64,000 bases of DNA from Trachythela sp. YZ-2020 (GCA_016169945.1 JADLSH010000190.1:2976001-3040000), one strand, 5' to 3'. Counted from the stretch's first letter, positions 44,351 through 57,599 are shown. Numbers and translations are program-made. The notes: generated by a model not told the origin, from the letters alone.

Positions 44351-47300
44351 CTATCGAATTACTATACGTTTTACCCGCCGACTACGATTGTTCTGTCGTT
44401 CTTGTCTCCTTTCTTTAAACCATAGAAGGGCTGGTAGAATATTGAGAAACAAACACAACACTAGAAGACTGACATTCACCTATAGGAATAGAAAATTAGG
44501 AAGATAAAGACATTTTATCTATAATGTATGAAATATTTTTACGGAGATTTTCATGCCGATCAATAAAATTGCTTTGTTTTTCTGTGTGACACACCACAAG
44601 CATTTATTTAGCAAACCGTATGACCCATAAGCCCGGATCTTCCAGGCCTACTCCCAAATGATAACTCTCCTTAAAAAACTTATTAATAATTCATGAGGAA
44701 AATTCAAAAGAAATGAATGTTTAATCAATGTTTGTAAATCGGATAAAGGTTTGTCCTGATTTACATAAACTTCAGCTTTGATTTTCTCGGCTTAGACAAT
44801 GTTTATTTTTAAAATTACTTCGCCAATGAACTCATAAGATGGGTCGTTGTTTAAGTTCGATAAAACATTCGCATCCGATCTTTATCTGATATACAAACGC
44901 TCGCCTTCGGCTCGAGTTTCTATATCAGATAAAGATCGACTGCTCATGTTTTATCTATAACTTAACTCGCTGTGCATGTGATAATGTGAGTTAAGCGATT
45001 TAAAGCGAGTTAAGTTGAGTTTAGGTGATTTAAGGCGAGTTAAGGTGATTTAATGGCAGTTAAGGTGATATGAGGAGAGTTAAGGTGATTTAAGAGAAAC
45101 TCTGCAATTATATTTTAGTTGCGATTTAAGGCACCTTAGTTGAATATACCAGTTAACTCTCTGCCATATAAACACTACCTTAAACTTACCCAAAATGGAT
45201 CTTTCTCGAGAGTATCTTCTGTGATCGTAAATAAGCCATACTGTACAGAACCTATCACTGACGATATTAGATGACCAGCACCATATAACTTTCCAAAATG
45301 TGACAATGGAAATCTAAGTCAATCAACATAATTGCAACATAATTGTTTGTTTCCTTGTTTGTTTGCTGATTTGTTTCTGTGTTTAATTGTTTGTTTGTTT
45401 GTCTGCTACATTGGTAATATTTATACCACGTCTCTAAATTAAGTAAGTGGGGTTGTGCTAATCATCCTTACTTGCAGCTGAGAGCTGAGCTGAATTACGA
45501 AGGACGCAGCTCAACTTGATCGAGTCGAAGGCTTATTAAAGGCGCCTCTGGCTGCCACCGTATGACTCATGTCTGATCAGGGAGCAGAGCTGCGATCGAA
45601 GGGTTAGTTGACACTTACTTGTGTAAGATAAATGCGGAGTAAACGGCGAAAACGAATGCTCTCAATACAACTTGAACAACAAAAGACGCATACTATAAAT
45701 AATGCAAAATTTACTATTTATTACACCATTAATGTTTGCCTATAGTTTGTAGAGTGATAAAATACATTGTGCTCATGACAAAATCTTGGAAATTGACGAT
45801 AAGAGTTGATTTCCTGCATTTTCAGAGACAATTTTTGATATATCCCATCTAAACGGAGCCAGATTTTGCCGTTGTGAGAATACCATAACTTTCCTCTAAA
45901 CTCTATTACTGGGGGGACCAACATGGGGGCTGGGGGGGGGGGCTTTGGCCCCTCCAGTACCTTAGTTAAAAAATGCCCTGGAAATTTATTTGTTTTGCCA
46001 ACTAAAATATTTCGTATATGATCATTCATAAAGACGCTGTTACGATGCAATGTTTATACAGCTTGCTTCGTTGGTTTTCGAGACACGTTATACGAACCAT
46101 TGCGTCGTGTAATATATATATGGCCCCCTTAAAATTTCCATGCAGGACTACACGTAGGCCGCAGAAGTTCTTGATTAGAGAAATCAGCAAATATTTGACG
46201 TACATTCAAAATTGTTTATTTCTAACTATAAACTAACCCTTAGGCACTAACCAGAACTATATAAATAAATGGATTGTAAAACCACGGAATACACTTGAAC
46301 TGAACTGAACTGAACTGAACTGAACTGAACTGAACTGAACTGAACTGAACTGAACTGAACTGAACTGAACTGAACTGAACTGAACTGAACTGAACTGAAC
46401 TGAACTGAACTGAAAATCTATTAATTCCAATACCTGCACAGAAAGAACAGGAACGAGAACGAGAATATTCAATGCTAAAGCGACGAATGAAGTGAGAAGA
46501 AACCCAACGACGAAACCAATATCTGTTTCTTGATTCCGTTTCTTCTCCGGTTTCCAATCCATGGAAAGACCAACGATTGGAGCAAAAACAAAACCAGCTA
46601 ATTGTATGATACCAAACCAGTTAGTGTAGTGGCTTACTATATTAAGAGGTGAAATGTGGAAGCATAAAAATCGAAAAAATAAAAGGAAATAAAAAGAGTC
46701 AGCTTCGAAAAGATCGAAAGCTTTGCGAAATAAATAAATGCGGTAATTTCTACAAAAAAATTAAGGTCTACCTTACCTGTATCCATGTCACTGTCAGACA
46801 TAAATTCCAAATATGAGTTTAAGTTACCGACATAAAACCACAAACGAAGGTTACACACGCTAAGGAAGAGCACTGCATGTATATATTCTGCAGTAAACAT
46901 CAGACTTACTAATCGAGGCGCTGAACCTGGAAGAGCATAAGATAATAGCAAAATCTGTTAAACACAGGTCAAACCATAGTTAATAGAGAGGGCTGGTTTG
47001 GAAGCTTCATTAAATTACAATATAACTCATTATCTATGTTATTGTCCAGGTTTATGCAAAAATGTAGTCCTTCATTATCACGTGTGTATTGTATTTTCAC
47101 ACAAACAACCAATAGCAATGTTTTGGTTTATTTACCCATCCGTAACTTAAACAATTGCCCAGTTTTTACATGGTTATTGGTTGTTTAGCTGAAAATACAA
47201 TACACACGTGACGACGAGGAACTACATTTTTGCATAAACCTAAACCAACATAGATGAGTTTCATTGTACTTTCGTGAAGCTTCCAAACCAGCCCTCTCTA

Positions 47301-50300
47301 TTAACTATGGTCAAACTAAGTTTATCTTGGGCTTATATTCGGCTCGTGCAAGTGACGTCACAACTCGTAATTGCTTGGCTTCCGCCATATTGGGTGGCAA
47401 ATTCCACTGGGCGAATTCAAACCATTGAACTATAATAGACTAGAACGCTAACGCAGGGGGGGGGAAATTGAAGCCAGCTTAATTCAGTTTTGAGTTGAAA
47501 TACTTAACGCCGAACATTGGGCTGTATATGAAATTGAAGCTATTAAAAAGTTCTATTTGATATTAAAACTTCAAGACTTTAGGTAAAATGGAAATACTTA
47601 AAACTTTGAGGGAAAATTTGCCGTATTTTACAAAATTGCGGTTGTTTTTGCATTTTTTAAGTATTTCCATTTTCCAATATTCGTTTACAATAATTTTGTT
47701 GACCAACAACTGGTGCACTGTCCCACTTAGTGAAACCCACAAAAGGGTAAAGGGTGACCATTTTAGGTCGATATGAAAATTTTTTTGTACCTTTACTGGT
47801 TTCGGTGTCAATATTTTCAACTTCATCATTTTCATCGTTTTCTGCCTCAACTTCAGACTGACAAAGTGGTGATAACTGTAGATCTCGTTCTTGCCGTACC
47901 TTGCCATTCTTTGCAGGAGTTTTCACTTCTCCATCCACTTCTGACGTCCCATTAATTTTTGTTGTTCCGTTTGCACGCGTTCCTTCTTCAATCTTGACTA
48001 GAGGTTCACCTGCAATCTTCAAAAAAATCTTGAAATCAATTCATGGCCAGAAATCACAGACATGATATATTATTTCTATTTCTTTGCTCATTAACATATC
48101 TGCTGTTAATATGGTTCCAACTCATAACAGAAAATTGGGGCATGCATATGCCATCATCTCCAGTTGCAGTACAAACTATGTTAATGTGATTCTAAGTTTG
48201 TCACCCAATTTTTGTCCAATCCTACAGCCATTCTCTCCACAAACATTTGTGTTAAACTTTTTGAATTTGTTCTGTTGACATAAAACTACACCAACCCACA
48301 AACGAACAAACAAACGAACAAACAAACAAACAAACAAACCAAACGAGGTGAAAACAAATTTTCCATGCGGAGGTAACCAAAAATATCTTTAAATCAGATC
48401 GAAAACAGTTCAAATCAATTCAAAAATAGTTCCAGTACTTACTTCGTGTGTGGCATGAATGTTATCGTGAGATGACCTTGGATCCATAGCTCCATTTATG
48501 GCCTCAATACGTTCAGAAGTGATGGTGTAAGGAGGTAAAATAAATGTAAAGATAAGAATTAATATAATGGCGAACAGATAGTAGAAAATATTGATTGATC
48601 GTAATGAAACGCCAGCATCGTACGCCAACTGAAAGGAAAACAAGGCAGAAATTAAACAACGTTTAGTTTCGCTTACATTGGATTTGACTTGCACTAAGCA
48701 ACGCAACGCAACGCAACGCCACGCAACGCAACGCCACGCAACGCAACGCAACGCCACGCAACGCAACGCCACGCAACGCAACGCAACGCCAAGCAACGCA
48801 ACGCCACGCAACGCCACGCAACGCCACGCAACGCAACGCAACGCAACGCCACGCAACGCAACGCAAACAAATCCAATACAATACACCACAAGACATAGAT
48901 TTGCTCCAAGTCTGTCTCTCAACTGAAGGGGTTTTTATTTGGGAGTTATAAAGGGCGTTCCGCCCGCATTTTCGCGCGCCCTTTATAACTCCAAAATAGA
49001 AACCTCTTTGAGAGACAGACTTGGGGCAAGTTTACACATGACAATACGATCAACCTGAATATGATCAATAATTAATAATAAAACTCTGAGTGGATAAAAC
49101 AAATGTGTCTTTTTCATCACTCGGTGCATGTAACGATAAAATAGTCTTACCTTGAAGAAAAGCAATACTATTGCTGATGAATCTACGGCTCCGTTAAATA
49201 AACTTATTACTGAAGCTTTCCATTTGTTGAACATATTTGCAACCTATAGATTATAGAAGGAATTATGCTGGAATAATAATCCTGGAAACGTCCGACTCGT
49301 GCCTTTTCCCGGCAATTATTAAACAAAAATAAAATATTGCGCCTTTGGATGCCTCTTTGACCATCTAGGCGACCTTATTTTTCAAAACGTTTCTGACACG
49401 CTCAGACCCTGCCGGGGATCCTCAGTGATCATCGATGCACAGCCGCGCCCTACTTCTGTTGCGCGCCGTGAGGAAAATTAATTCAACGTAATACAGACAC
49501 TGAAGGAATATATATGAAGGAAAAACGTATGTTGGGACATTAGAAACTGTCCGTAATAGGGAGATGTTGTATTATACACGTGTCCGTAAAGGTCTGATTC
49601 CACGAGTGTTTTTTCTCAGCGAAATGCGAAAAATTTCGCACAAAATGAATTGACGCATGCGCAGAAAACATAACTCAGGCTTCGCGAGAAAAAATTTCGC
49701 TTCGCCAGTGAGTAGAAGTTAGTTCTACTCACTGGGAAAGCGAAAAAATTGGGCCATCCGTATTCTGCAGACACAATTTCCGGCGAATAATTTCGTGGAA
49801 TCATGCCTTAAGGAGTGCTTCGGCAGCGTAATATTGAAACTATTATAATAACCCTATCTCATGTTTTTAACGCTCAAACATTACCTGAAAATTGGTCAGC
49901 AGTAGGGTGACGCCAGCCGTAGAGAGCGTTACAATTCCAGGAAAAATCAAATTTGGCCTATCTGTAAGAAATCATAGAAATAAAGGAATAAAGGTACACT
50001 TCATACACGTGCTACTATAAACAAAGTAGAAAACTATGTGCATATCGTAAATCTTTGATATAAACCCTCCGATCAAAACCAAAGGTTCACTATGGACACA
50101 CGTCACACGGTCAATATCTTGAATGAGGACTTGACTTATTAAAGCTATCGTTGATTCCTATATAATTTTATCCTATATTTTATTACATGGCTAATAGTCT
50201 AGGACCTGTACATGAGTTTGTGTGCATTTGTGCCAAAACCTGAATCCGGGGCGAAATGCCCAAAAATGACCACACCCAGAAACGGCACTGCCGACATAGC

Positions 50301-53300
50301 TCTATCTCCTAAACCATCAAAGCTACAGACTTTCTGAAGTGCTTATAGTGTTTAGAATGGTTACTTTTAGGGATGGTCATAGTAGTGAGTGAAATGTGTC
50401 TAGGTCTAATATTTTACAAGAAAATGACCATACACCATCCCAGGTCAACTGCTAATTATACATCACATTAAAAAAAAAGATTTTGTAAACGATTTTGTAA
50501 GTTCCTGGCTTTTGTTTAGCTTAAGAACACCATAAAATACAATTTTCCGCAGGAACTTACAAAATCTTTTGTTAAATCAAACTACAGTTTCAAGTATTCG
50601 TGAAAATTTTCCACCCCCCTGTAATCAAGCCCACGTGGTGTTTTCGTGAAGATTGCGCGTGACTTTCAAATTACTTTGAACATTATATTTTTGACTCATT
50701 ATATTTTTTACTCGATTGGAACTTTTCTACAATCAAGTATTTTTGGACACTGTAATGTAAATACATTTGAAGACGAAAAAATGTGATAATTCGAGAAGTG
50801 TCAGGGTTTTAGGATTATGGATTATTTGCCTTTTTTAGTGGGATTACGGATTATTGGCGCATGAAAAACAAGATAATTGATTATTTGTGATTTAGGACTT
50901 TAGGATTACGGATTATTGTCAAGTCAATATCATAAATCAAATGAAAACAAAAGGTCAAATTTAAAGGTTGAGATGCCAGTCAACTTAAATAACATCGCCT
51001 AACCACAGGGCCATGTTTAACTATTAACTGGGGGGGGGTCTAAAATATTAGTTACACCAATGTTAACATCGTGGCTATTGCCCTAAATTATGAATATGGA
51101 ACATGTGCGACACACGTGCCACGTGTGAATCTCACATCGAATATAGATAGATAGATAGATAGATTTAATAAAAATACTTTGCAGCCAAAGGCTGAATTAC
51201 GTAATTTTAACAATGCCATAAGATAAAATAAGATGACTATTTTACATCAAATACTACGACAATATGTATAAAAAATCTATAACAAGGTTTATCATGCAAA
51301 TGTTTAAAAGTTAATTATTACGGCATGCAAATGTACGTTTAAATGTTTATCATTCAAATATTTAAAAGTTAAAGATATTACGACAATATATATAAAAAAC
51401 TATAACAAAGTTTATCATGCAAATGTTTAAAAGTTAAGAACCAGGTTGTACTTAAGGCAGCGATTAAGAACCAGGTTATACTTTAATGATCCTTATTGAA
51501 ACAGCCTGCGATTTAAGGATAAAAGAGTTAAGGCGAGTTGAGGTCCCAGAGCAGGCCTCTATTTGTATAAAACCGTTGGACATCAAATTTCCGTTGATTC
51601 CTTAAACTATAGCTGGGTTCATGTAATGGTGGCAACATCGAATATGTCTACTTTTGACACTTGTTGACTGCATGGTCATGTTTGTTGAATATATTTTAGG
51701 GATATTTTTGTTTAGAAAAATGGGATACGGATTATTTTCAAATTTTAATTGGGATTATGGATTATAGTTTTGGCACATATGCCATGTTGTCCGTAATGGT
51801 CATTTTACCCTAAAACAGTTGAGATTATCTGTCCTAAATGAAATGCATACAAACTCATATTTTGTGGCGTAGGCCGTTACTATGGGTAATTACTATACTT
51901 GCATGCTTTACGCTTCAAGCACCACTGTCCAAGGGTTTTTTCCTTGTTTTCTATGCATTCGTTCAAACATGACGTCTTTAAAAATGTTAAACGAGTTGAA
52001 CGTGACATCGTGATATACGCCTTACAATACCTTTATCTGCCAGAACAAAGAACAAGAACGTCAACCCGAACAGGAAGCTAAAACGTAAAAACAAAAACAC
52101 ATGTTTATATATCATTATATGCACAAAAAAGAATGTTCAAATAATTTCAATCAACAGCCACAGTCAAGAGCAAATAGACACAAAAGAAAGAAGCAACGTG
52201 ATAAATGTTGTCGTTGAATTTCTCTTTCGAGTTTCGGCTTGTCACTTCGTCTTCAGACTTAAACATGCTTTTTGATTTTTCACAACAATCAACTCCTTTA
52301 CTCGTCAGGCTTTACAGTCGATGTCGATCAATTCATTTCCTCTCTTTGACAAATTCCTTCAAAAGTTCCTAACTTTCTGTTTGAATTGACCAATTAGAAT
52401 TGTATACTTTTTAGTGAGCAATTTTAATTGGTCTATTCAAACAGGAAGTTAGGAACTCTCGAAGGAATTTGTTGAAGTGAGGAGGAAAGGAATTCATTGT
52501 GTTGAAGTGAGGAAATGAATTGATCGACATTTTTAGGAACGCTTCTATTGCCACGACTGTAATAGATATATGTTATTACGTCTTTAATAAACGCAGCGAG
52601 CGAGCAAGGCAGCAGACTAATTTGATACAGCCAGGCAACACTCTCAATCTGCTATAGACGCAATGCATTGTGGTTTCAATTGAAAGAACCACAATGCAAC
52701 GAGCGGCTTATATAAAGCGCGTGTTCTCATTTTGCGTTTGGTCTCTTGAAGAAGCAGCCAGGAAGATATTGTTGTAAATTAGTAGCTTATATTTATTATA
52801 GAAAGGACGTTTATGCAACCCAAATTATATTCAATAGATTGTAAACAAGATCGTGCCTGTTGCAGACTTGCAGGATTAACTCGTACCAATGCGATGTCTG
52901 TAAAATCCGGAATCTGTAAAACCCGGAATCTGTAAAACCCGGAACTGTAAAAGCCGGAATCTGTAAAAGCCGGAATCTGTAAAACCCGGAATCTGTAAAA
53001 GCGTGTGTCATTGTGTTTATTTTTGCTTCTATATATCTCCATGTAGAATAGATTATTTTATCTGCATTAGCTACAACAGGGACAGGAATCGAATAGCGGT
53101 TTTCGTCTTTAACTATTGGTCGATAAAACGCACATATGTAGCCATATTTTTCAGACCTAATTCGTCATTTAAGTTCGGCGCATGAGGGGAGCGGCGTCTG
53201 AAACGGGCCTAAATATGTCTACTTTAAAAATACAAGTGTATATAAAGTTCGTTTCAAAGTTGGTTTCCGATGTTCGATATCAAATCGCGCAATATACAAC

Positions 53301-55839
53301 CATCGTAACCTTCCGTGAGCTATCGGAAACCAACTTTGAAACGAACTTAATAATTTTTGCCCGCCAATTTTAAGGCGATGCCTGGAACAAAAATATATTA
53401 ATTTTATTATTCTATAGTCTCGCTCTAGGCGGTGAAATTATATGAAATGTCAAATCCAGCGCTCTCACTTTTGGGGAAATTTCCCCAAAACGGGGAAATT
53501 TGCGGAATTTTGGGGAGAGATCTGGGGAATCACATTTTTTGGGGAAATGTTTGGTGAATTTTTTGAAATAGTGGTCGAAGTGAATGGAACTGATCTTTCG
53601 ACTGTTTTTGTGCACATTTTGTTTACCTTGTGTTGATTCTGGGTTTGAATAATATGATAATTTTGATTACATGTGACAGACATTCTCATATTCAGTCGAT
53701 TCATGCACATGTATATACAATATTTATGTTTGATTTGCGACTTGCGAGTACCCACCAGTGAGCTCCATATATATATCTGGAGTAAGAACTTCTAATGTTC
53801 GGCCAATAGGCCAAGTGAAGCCAAAGATGGCGGCAATTGACGTCCAAACTCATGAAGGTCATAAACAGTTTTCATACCATTTTTCTAGCTAATTCCAGTT
53901 TATACTAACAGATCGCATCGCTAATCAAGTTATTAGTTCATAAAATCATGATGTTATTGTTTAAATCGGAGGAAAAACACGAAATTTCGGCACACTCCTT
54001 GCCGGCTTGTGCAAACCGCGCGGTCGAAAACAATAGAAAGGGATTGGCACTGGACGTCAATTTCCGCCATCTTTGGCTTCACTTTTTGGACATAAGTTCT
54101 CACTCCAGATATATATATATAGAGCTCACTGGTACCCACGTGCCAATAAACATGCATGGTGTTTCCAGAAATTATTCAATATTCAACTTATTATATCTAT
54201 GATATTCACCTATACATGGTTTGAGTATTTTAATGCAAATGAACAAACTATAAGAAGTTAACATTAACAATTTACAGTAACATTGCTATCATTTCAGTAA
54301 TATAGTAGCAATATCACAGTTTTCGTCTTCTTCGGAAAACGTGGGATTAAAATCGCTCATGTTTATAACATATTTACATATCATTAATTTAAAATATTCA
54401 AAATTTATTTTCCACACAAATGACGTAATATTAATGAAATACTTCATGTTACCATGCTACGTTCATCTAAGGAATTTTACGGATATCTGGGGAAATTTTG
54501 CGAATTTTTTTGCGCAATCTAAGGAATTCTTAAATTCAGTTGTGAGAGCACTGGTCAAATCGTTTGCCATTATAAATGTACGTATTTGAAAGCCGACAAT
54601 CATAACTCGATAAGGCATGAAATATATTCAAGTAAATGACGCATTAATGTTGTTTAATAGCAGTTTCACAATAACTTGTTTAGACTAGGTTAATTTAAAG
54701 ACCATGTGGCATTCTGCGCATGTACTATGGGGGGTTCCGCGATTGTAAACAATGCCCAAATTTCGGTTGTTTTCGACTAAAATTCGACATCTTCTAAATC
54801 AGAAACTCGAATCTGTATTTATTTAAAGCATAGCGAACCAGAACACATCATAATTTTTTAAATATAGCGTCTTTAAAATGTAAACAAACGGACGTTGTTT
54901 ACATCGGGACTTTTATACATCACCTTTAACCCTTTTATCATAAACGTATTTTTAGATTTTCTTCGTACAACTTCCCTAGATAATACTAAAGTTTCTCATT
55001 GCTTATATAGTTCGTATTTCCTGTTATTCACCAGTTTTCTTATATACTATATGCGATTATAATATTATTACTCTCGATTTCAGCTTGCTTTTGAAAACTG
55101 ACTTCGAATGTTGGTCTGTATTTGGAAGATCATTCCAAAGTTCAGTTCAATGATCAAAGTTCCTACGCCGATTTGTAATGGCAATTGAACTATGCCTTTT
55201 ATATTCGTGTGGTAAATTTCAAAATATATTATATCTTTCTGCCATTTACTTGGCAATTTACAAAAATTCAAATATTAATTTCTTCAAATTAACAATTTAT
55301 CGGCTAAGCTAGCTCAAAAATCTATGTATAGACCTCTTGCCTTGTTTACGTTTTTCTCTCCCTCGTTTCTGGCAGGCAAAAGTTTTAACATAATCTTTTG
55401 TATAATCGGGATATGACTTCCAGCAAATGTAAACAGTATAATTTTCCAAATTTGACCAAATCAGTGTTCTTTCACCATGAAAATATACAACTAGAATCTT
55501 AATATCTATTCTCTGTCAAAATTGAGCCTACCTTGAAAGGAGCCGTGTCTTTCTTGGTCCAAAACGATCTAGAAAGGCTCCAGAAACGAAACCACTGCCA
55601 GAAAACGAAATAACACCGGCCAAAAATACCAAATTTAATCGTTCGTCTTGCTTCACTGTGCAATCATCGCTTACGGATGTCGAATTTCCTTCGCACAAGT
55701 CATGGAAAAAGTTATCCTGTTTTAAGACTACAACAAGAGCTGTCCAACCGAAAACTATAGCAGATAACAGCAAGATTTCTACAACACTCCAGACTAGTAT
55801 TAAATAACGTTGCCTGTAAACACGTTTCAAGGCAGCCAT
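44351..55839 (-). CDS. SLC43-family membrane transporter (SLC43A3/LAT3-like), 11 exons
   Basis: Major-facilitator transporter of the SLC43 family, whose members move large neutral amino acids (A1, A2) or purine nucleobases (A3) across the plasma membrane. Exons on the minus strand: 55839-55532, 52077-52031, 49961-49885, 49243-49151, 48628-48443, 48016-47791, 46926-46777, 46636-46434, 45692-45619, 45313-45190, 44479-44351. Phases all join, giving about 538 aa. TM1 is near residues 11-36; the family motifs FLDRFGPRKTRL, LFNGAVDSSA, TNWFGIIQLAGFVFAPIVG and PLSHFGKLYGAGH are in order. Exon 6 is a hydrophilic, acidic cytosolic loop. The sequence looks nearest to SLC43A3, but the substrate cannot be told from this. 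The exon 6 acceptor was placed at 48016 because that alone keeps the frame. Confidence 0.93.
44870..44965. repeat. Palindrome around GATCTTTATCTGATATA in the last SLC43 intron
   Basis: Left arm ATCCGATCTTTATCTGATAT and right arm ATATCAGATAAAGATCGA with the centre CTCGCCTTCGGCTCGAG; outer parts (GATAAAACAT / ATGTTTTATC) also pair. Confidence 0.75.
44990..45110. repeat. Short tandem repeat of GAGTTAAGGTGATTTAAG
   Basis: Degenerate units of about 11 bases (GTGATTTAAGG, CGAGTTAAGGT) alternate for about 110 bp. Intronic. Confidence 0.75.
46295..46413. repeat. GAACT pentanucleotide microsatellite
   Basis: About 23-24 perfect units, ending 20 bases before the exon 8 donor of the SLC43 gene. Frames across it (FSSVQ repeats) are artefacts. 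Confidence 0.92.
46974..47310. mobile_element. MITE with 35-bp inverted ends in an SLC43 intron
   Basis: CCATAGTTAATAGAGAGGGC at the left and its complement at the right form perfect ends of about 35 bases. Subterminal TACAATAC / GTATTGTA and ATGCAAAAATGTAGT arms are also inverted. The flanks share TCAAA, a possible 5-bp target duplication. Confidence 0.8.
48698..48868. repeat. ACGCA/ACGCC pentanucleotide microsatellite
   Basis: About 33 units of ACGCA or ACGCC in irregular order, in SLC43 intron 4. All frames are open on both strands because of the repeat. Confidence 0.92.
48906..49026. repeat. Palindrome around GTTATAAAGGGCG
   Basis: Left arm CAAGTCTGTCTCTCAACTG... and right arm ...GAGAGACAGACTTG pair over about 50 bases, with the centre in a CG-rich spacer near 48970. 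Confidence 0.78.
50790..51790. repeat. Dispersed repeat with GGATTATGGATTATT words, copy 1
   Basis: The segments 50795-50990 and 51690-51775 match 57095-57305 and 57425-57495 closely, in the same order. In copy 1 they are separated by extra sequence that includes an ATAG microsatellite (51146-51175) and AAATGTTTAAAAGTTAA repeats. SLC43 intron 2. Confidence 0.65.
52350..52462. repeat. Palindrome around CCTAACTTTCTGTTTGAATTG
   Basis: The left arm TTCCTTCAAAAGTTCCTAAC and the complement ending GAAGGAAT pair over about 45 bases with a few mismatches. Confidence 0.7.
52899..53001. repeat. 16-bp minisatellite TGTAAAACCCGGAATC
   Basis: Six to seven units of about 16 bp with CC/GC variants. The open frames (FYRFRVLQIP repeats) come from the repeat. 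Confidence 0.85.
53241..53347. repeat. Inverted repeat with AAGTTCGTTTCAAAGTTGG arms
   Basis: The arm at about 53241-53268 is repeated inverted at 53318-53346, with a spacer of about 50 bp. Intronic. Confidence 0.75.
53756..54131. mobile_element. hAT-type MITE with CAGTGAGCTC ends and 8-bp target duplication
   Basis: The ends CAGTGAGCTC are inverted and extended by ATATATAT runs and CTCCAG. GTACCCAC flanks both sides (53748-53755 and 54132-54139). The inner arms carry CCAAAGATGGCGGCAATTGA and a near complement. It is 376 bp with no transposase, in SLC43 intron 1. Confidence 0.88.
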
Positions 55840-56516
55840 TATAACATGTCACGCTAGATATTGTTCGGATCTAATTTGCATAAATTTTGTATTTTTGCAT
55901 ATTATGAAGTGACCGGTAAAGGTATAGGTTGATATTGGACCAGCTGGTTCTCGTGCCAAAATGGATTTTATTGGCCAACTTTGTCGATCAATTTTGCAGC
56001 TAATGTAGAAACCAGTCAAGAGGAACATGCTAACTTGAACGCCTCGATGCAGTTGAATAAAAGTTCTGAGAGAGAGATTTCTGTAGTTTTGAGTAATGAA
56101 CAGTTTATTCATAATCCAAGTGGCTCTAATCTATTCGAGGGATAGAATGTCAAATCGCATAGCAAAAATCTTTCATCGAACCGCAACCCTTACCGCAAGA
56201 AAAAACTAGCCTTGACCACCTGCTCGGACCCGTCTTAAACCTCAAGTACCCGAGTGGTTTGGCCGTTTACCTTTGATTGAAATTAACTCTAGATGTATTT
56301 GATCGGGAAATCGACGATGACAGCAGAAACAAGAGAGCCTTTAAAGTTTAAAAACAATACCATGTTTTTAAATATGCGCTAAACGTTCAGCACACAAAAA
56401 CTTCCTTTACAGAATTGTTTACCCGGATTTCAGCCTTATACGGCAGGGTGTCCAATATTTCTCCTATAGAAATCACTCTTTTGTTGTTAAACGTGCGTTG
56501 TTATACCTAGTCACAG
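55840..56516. other. Upstream region of the SLC43 gene
   Basis: No coding sequence recognised. It should contain the promoter and 5'UTR of the SLC43 gene, but no TATA box or known site stands out. Confidence 0.4.
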
Positions 56517-56520
56517 TATA

Positions 56521-56672
56521 CAGGGTGAGTCAGAAAAAAGTGATGCCTTTGAAATTTAATACAATAGTGAACCTTTTGAAATTGAACTTCATATTTGCAT
56601 TTTCTTTCAAAGAATCTATTGTACCCTATTGTATTTAATTTCAAAGGCATCACTTTTTTCTGACTCACCCTG
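56521..56672. mobile_element. Mariner-like MITE, CAGGGTGAGTCAG ends
   Basis: CAGGGTGAGTCAGAAAAAAG and its complement at the other end, flanked by TA on both sides. Arms of about 65 bases pair nearly fully, so the whole 152-bp element is a hairpin. Confidence 0.85.
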
Positions 56673-56881
56673 TAGAGACGACCAATAGGGCCACTCGGCG
56701 ATGCAACACATGTAGCCGGCTTTTTATGCAAAAATATGCAGTTTACTGGCCAGGAAAGTTAGTTCAGCTTGCTTATTGGCCAGAAAAAGCAATTGACTGG
56801 CTGCCAATGCGTAATGAGCGGCCACACAAAATTTCAAATGAGTGCCCTACTGGTCGTCTCTATACTGTGACCTAGTTAGAA

Positions 56882-57036
56882 CAGGGACGTAGCCAGGGGG
56901 GGAGCCGAGGGAGCCGCGGCTCCCCCTCTTTGGTAATATTTAGTGCTAATACTTACTGCAAAACCAGGAATTATGCCCCACATATAGCCACAACTACCTT
57001 TAATCCCCCCCTTTGAAAGCTCTGGCTACGTCCCTG
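56882..57036. mobile_element. hAT-type MITE with CAGGGACGTAGCCAG ends
   Basis: CAGGGACGTAGCCAG and its complement CTGGCTACGTCCCTG bound a 155-bp element. AGTTAGAA flanks both sides (56874-56881 and 57037-57044). No ORF. Confidence 0.9.
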
Positions 57037-57094
57037 AGTTAGAATATTTCTGAGTATTACATGTTTTAGAGCATATTAAGGAGCATGAACGAGG

Positions 57095-57495
57095 CCCTGT
57101 TAGGGTTTTAGGATTATGGATTATTTTGCCTTTTTTAGTAGGATTACGGATTATTGGCGCATGAAAAACAAGATTATGGATTATTTGGGTAGGACTTTAG
57201 CTGGATTAAGGATTATTGTTGAGTCAATATCATAAATCAATTTTTGCTATTGAAAATGAAAACAAAAGGTAAAATTTAAAGGTTGAGATGCCAGTCAACT
57301 TAAATAACATCGCCAACATGCTGGAGACACAGATTAACATCATTTTTTTAAATCTATTTGGAGCCGGAACGCGCGCAAAACATAAATAACACGAGCGTCG
57401 AATATGTTCACTTTCGACACTTGTACTGTTCATGTTTATTGAATATATTTTAGGGATATTTTTGTTTAGAAAAATGGGATTATGGATTATTCACC
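57095..57495. repeat. Dispersed repeat with GGATTATGGATTATT words, copy 2
   Basis: Shorter and more compact copy of the repeat at 50790-51790, with the two homologous segments about 120 bp apart. Confidence 0.65.
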
Positions 57496-57599
57496 ACCCC
57501 CTCCTAGATGGATAGCCCAATATGGATGTTGGGGTCACCACATATCTATGTGGATATCCAAGAATATTACATGTTTTCTAAAATGCAAGAGCACATTAA

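Noticed and set aside
46240..46562. FSSVQFSSVQ repeat ORFs
   Set aside because: Translation of the GAACT microsatellite, overlapping real SLC43 exon 8.
48410..48926. Open frames with CVALRCVAWR or NATQRHATQR repeats
   Set aside because: Product of the ACGCA/ACGCC microsatellite. The real coding part here is only SLC43 exon 5 (48628-48443).
52779..53042. ORFs with FYRFRVLQIP repeats
   Set aside because: Derived from the 16-bp minisatellite.
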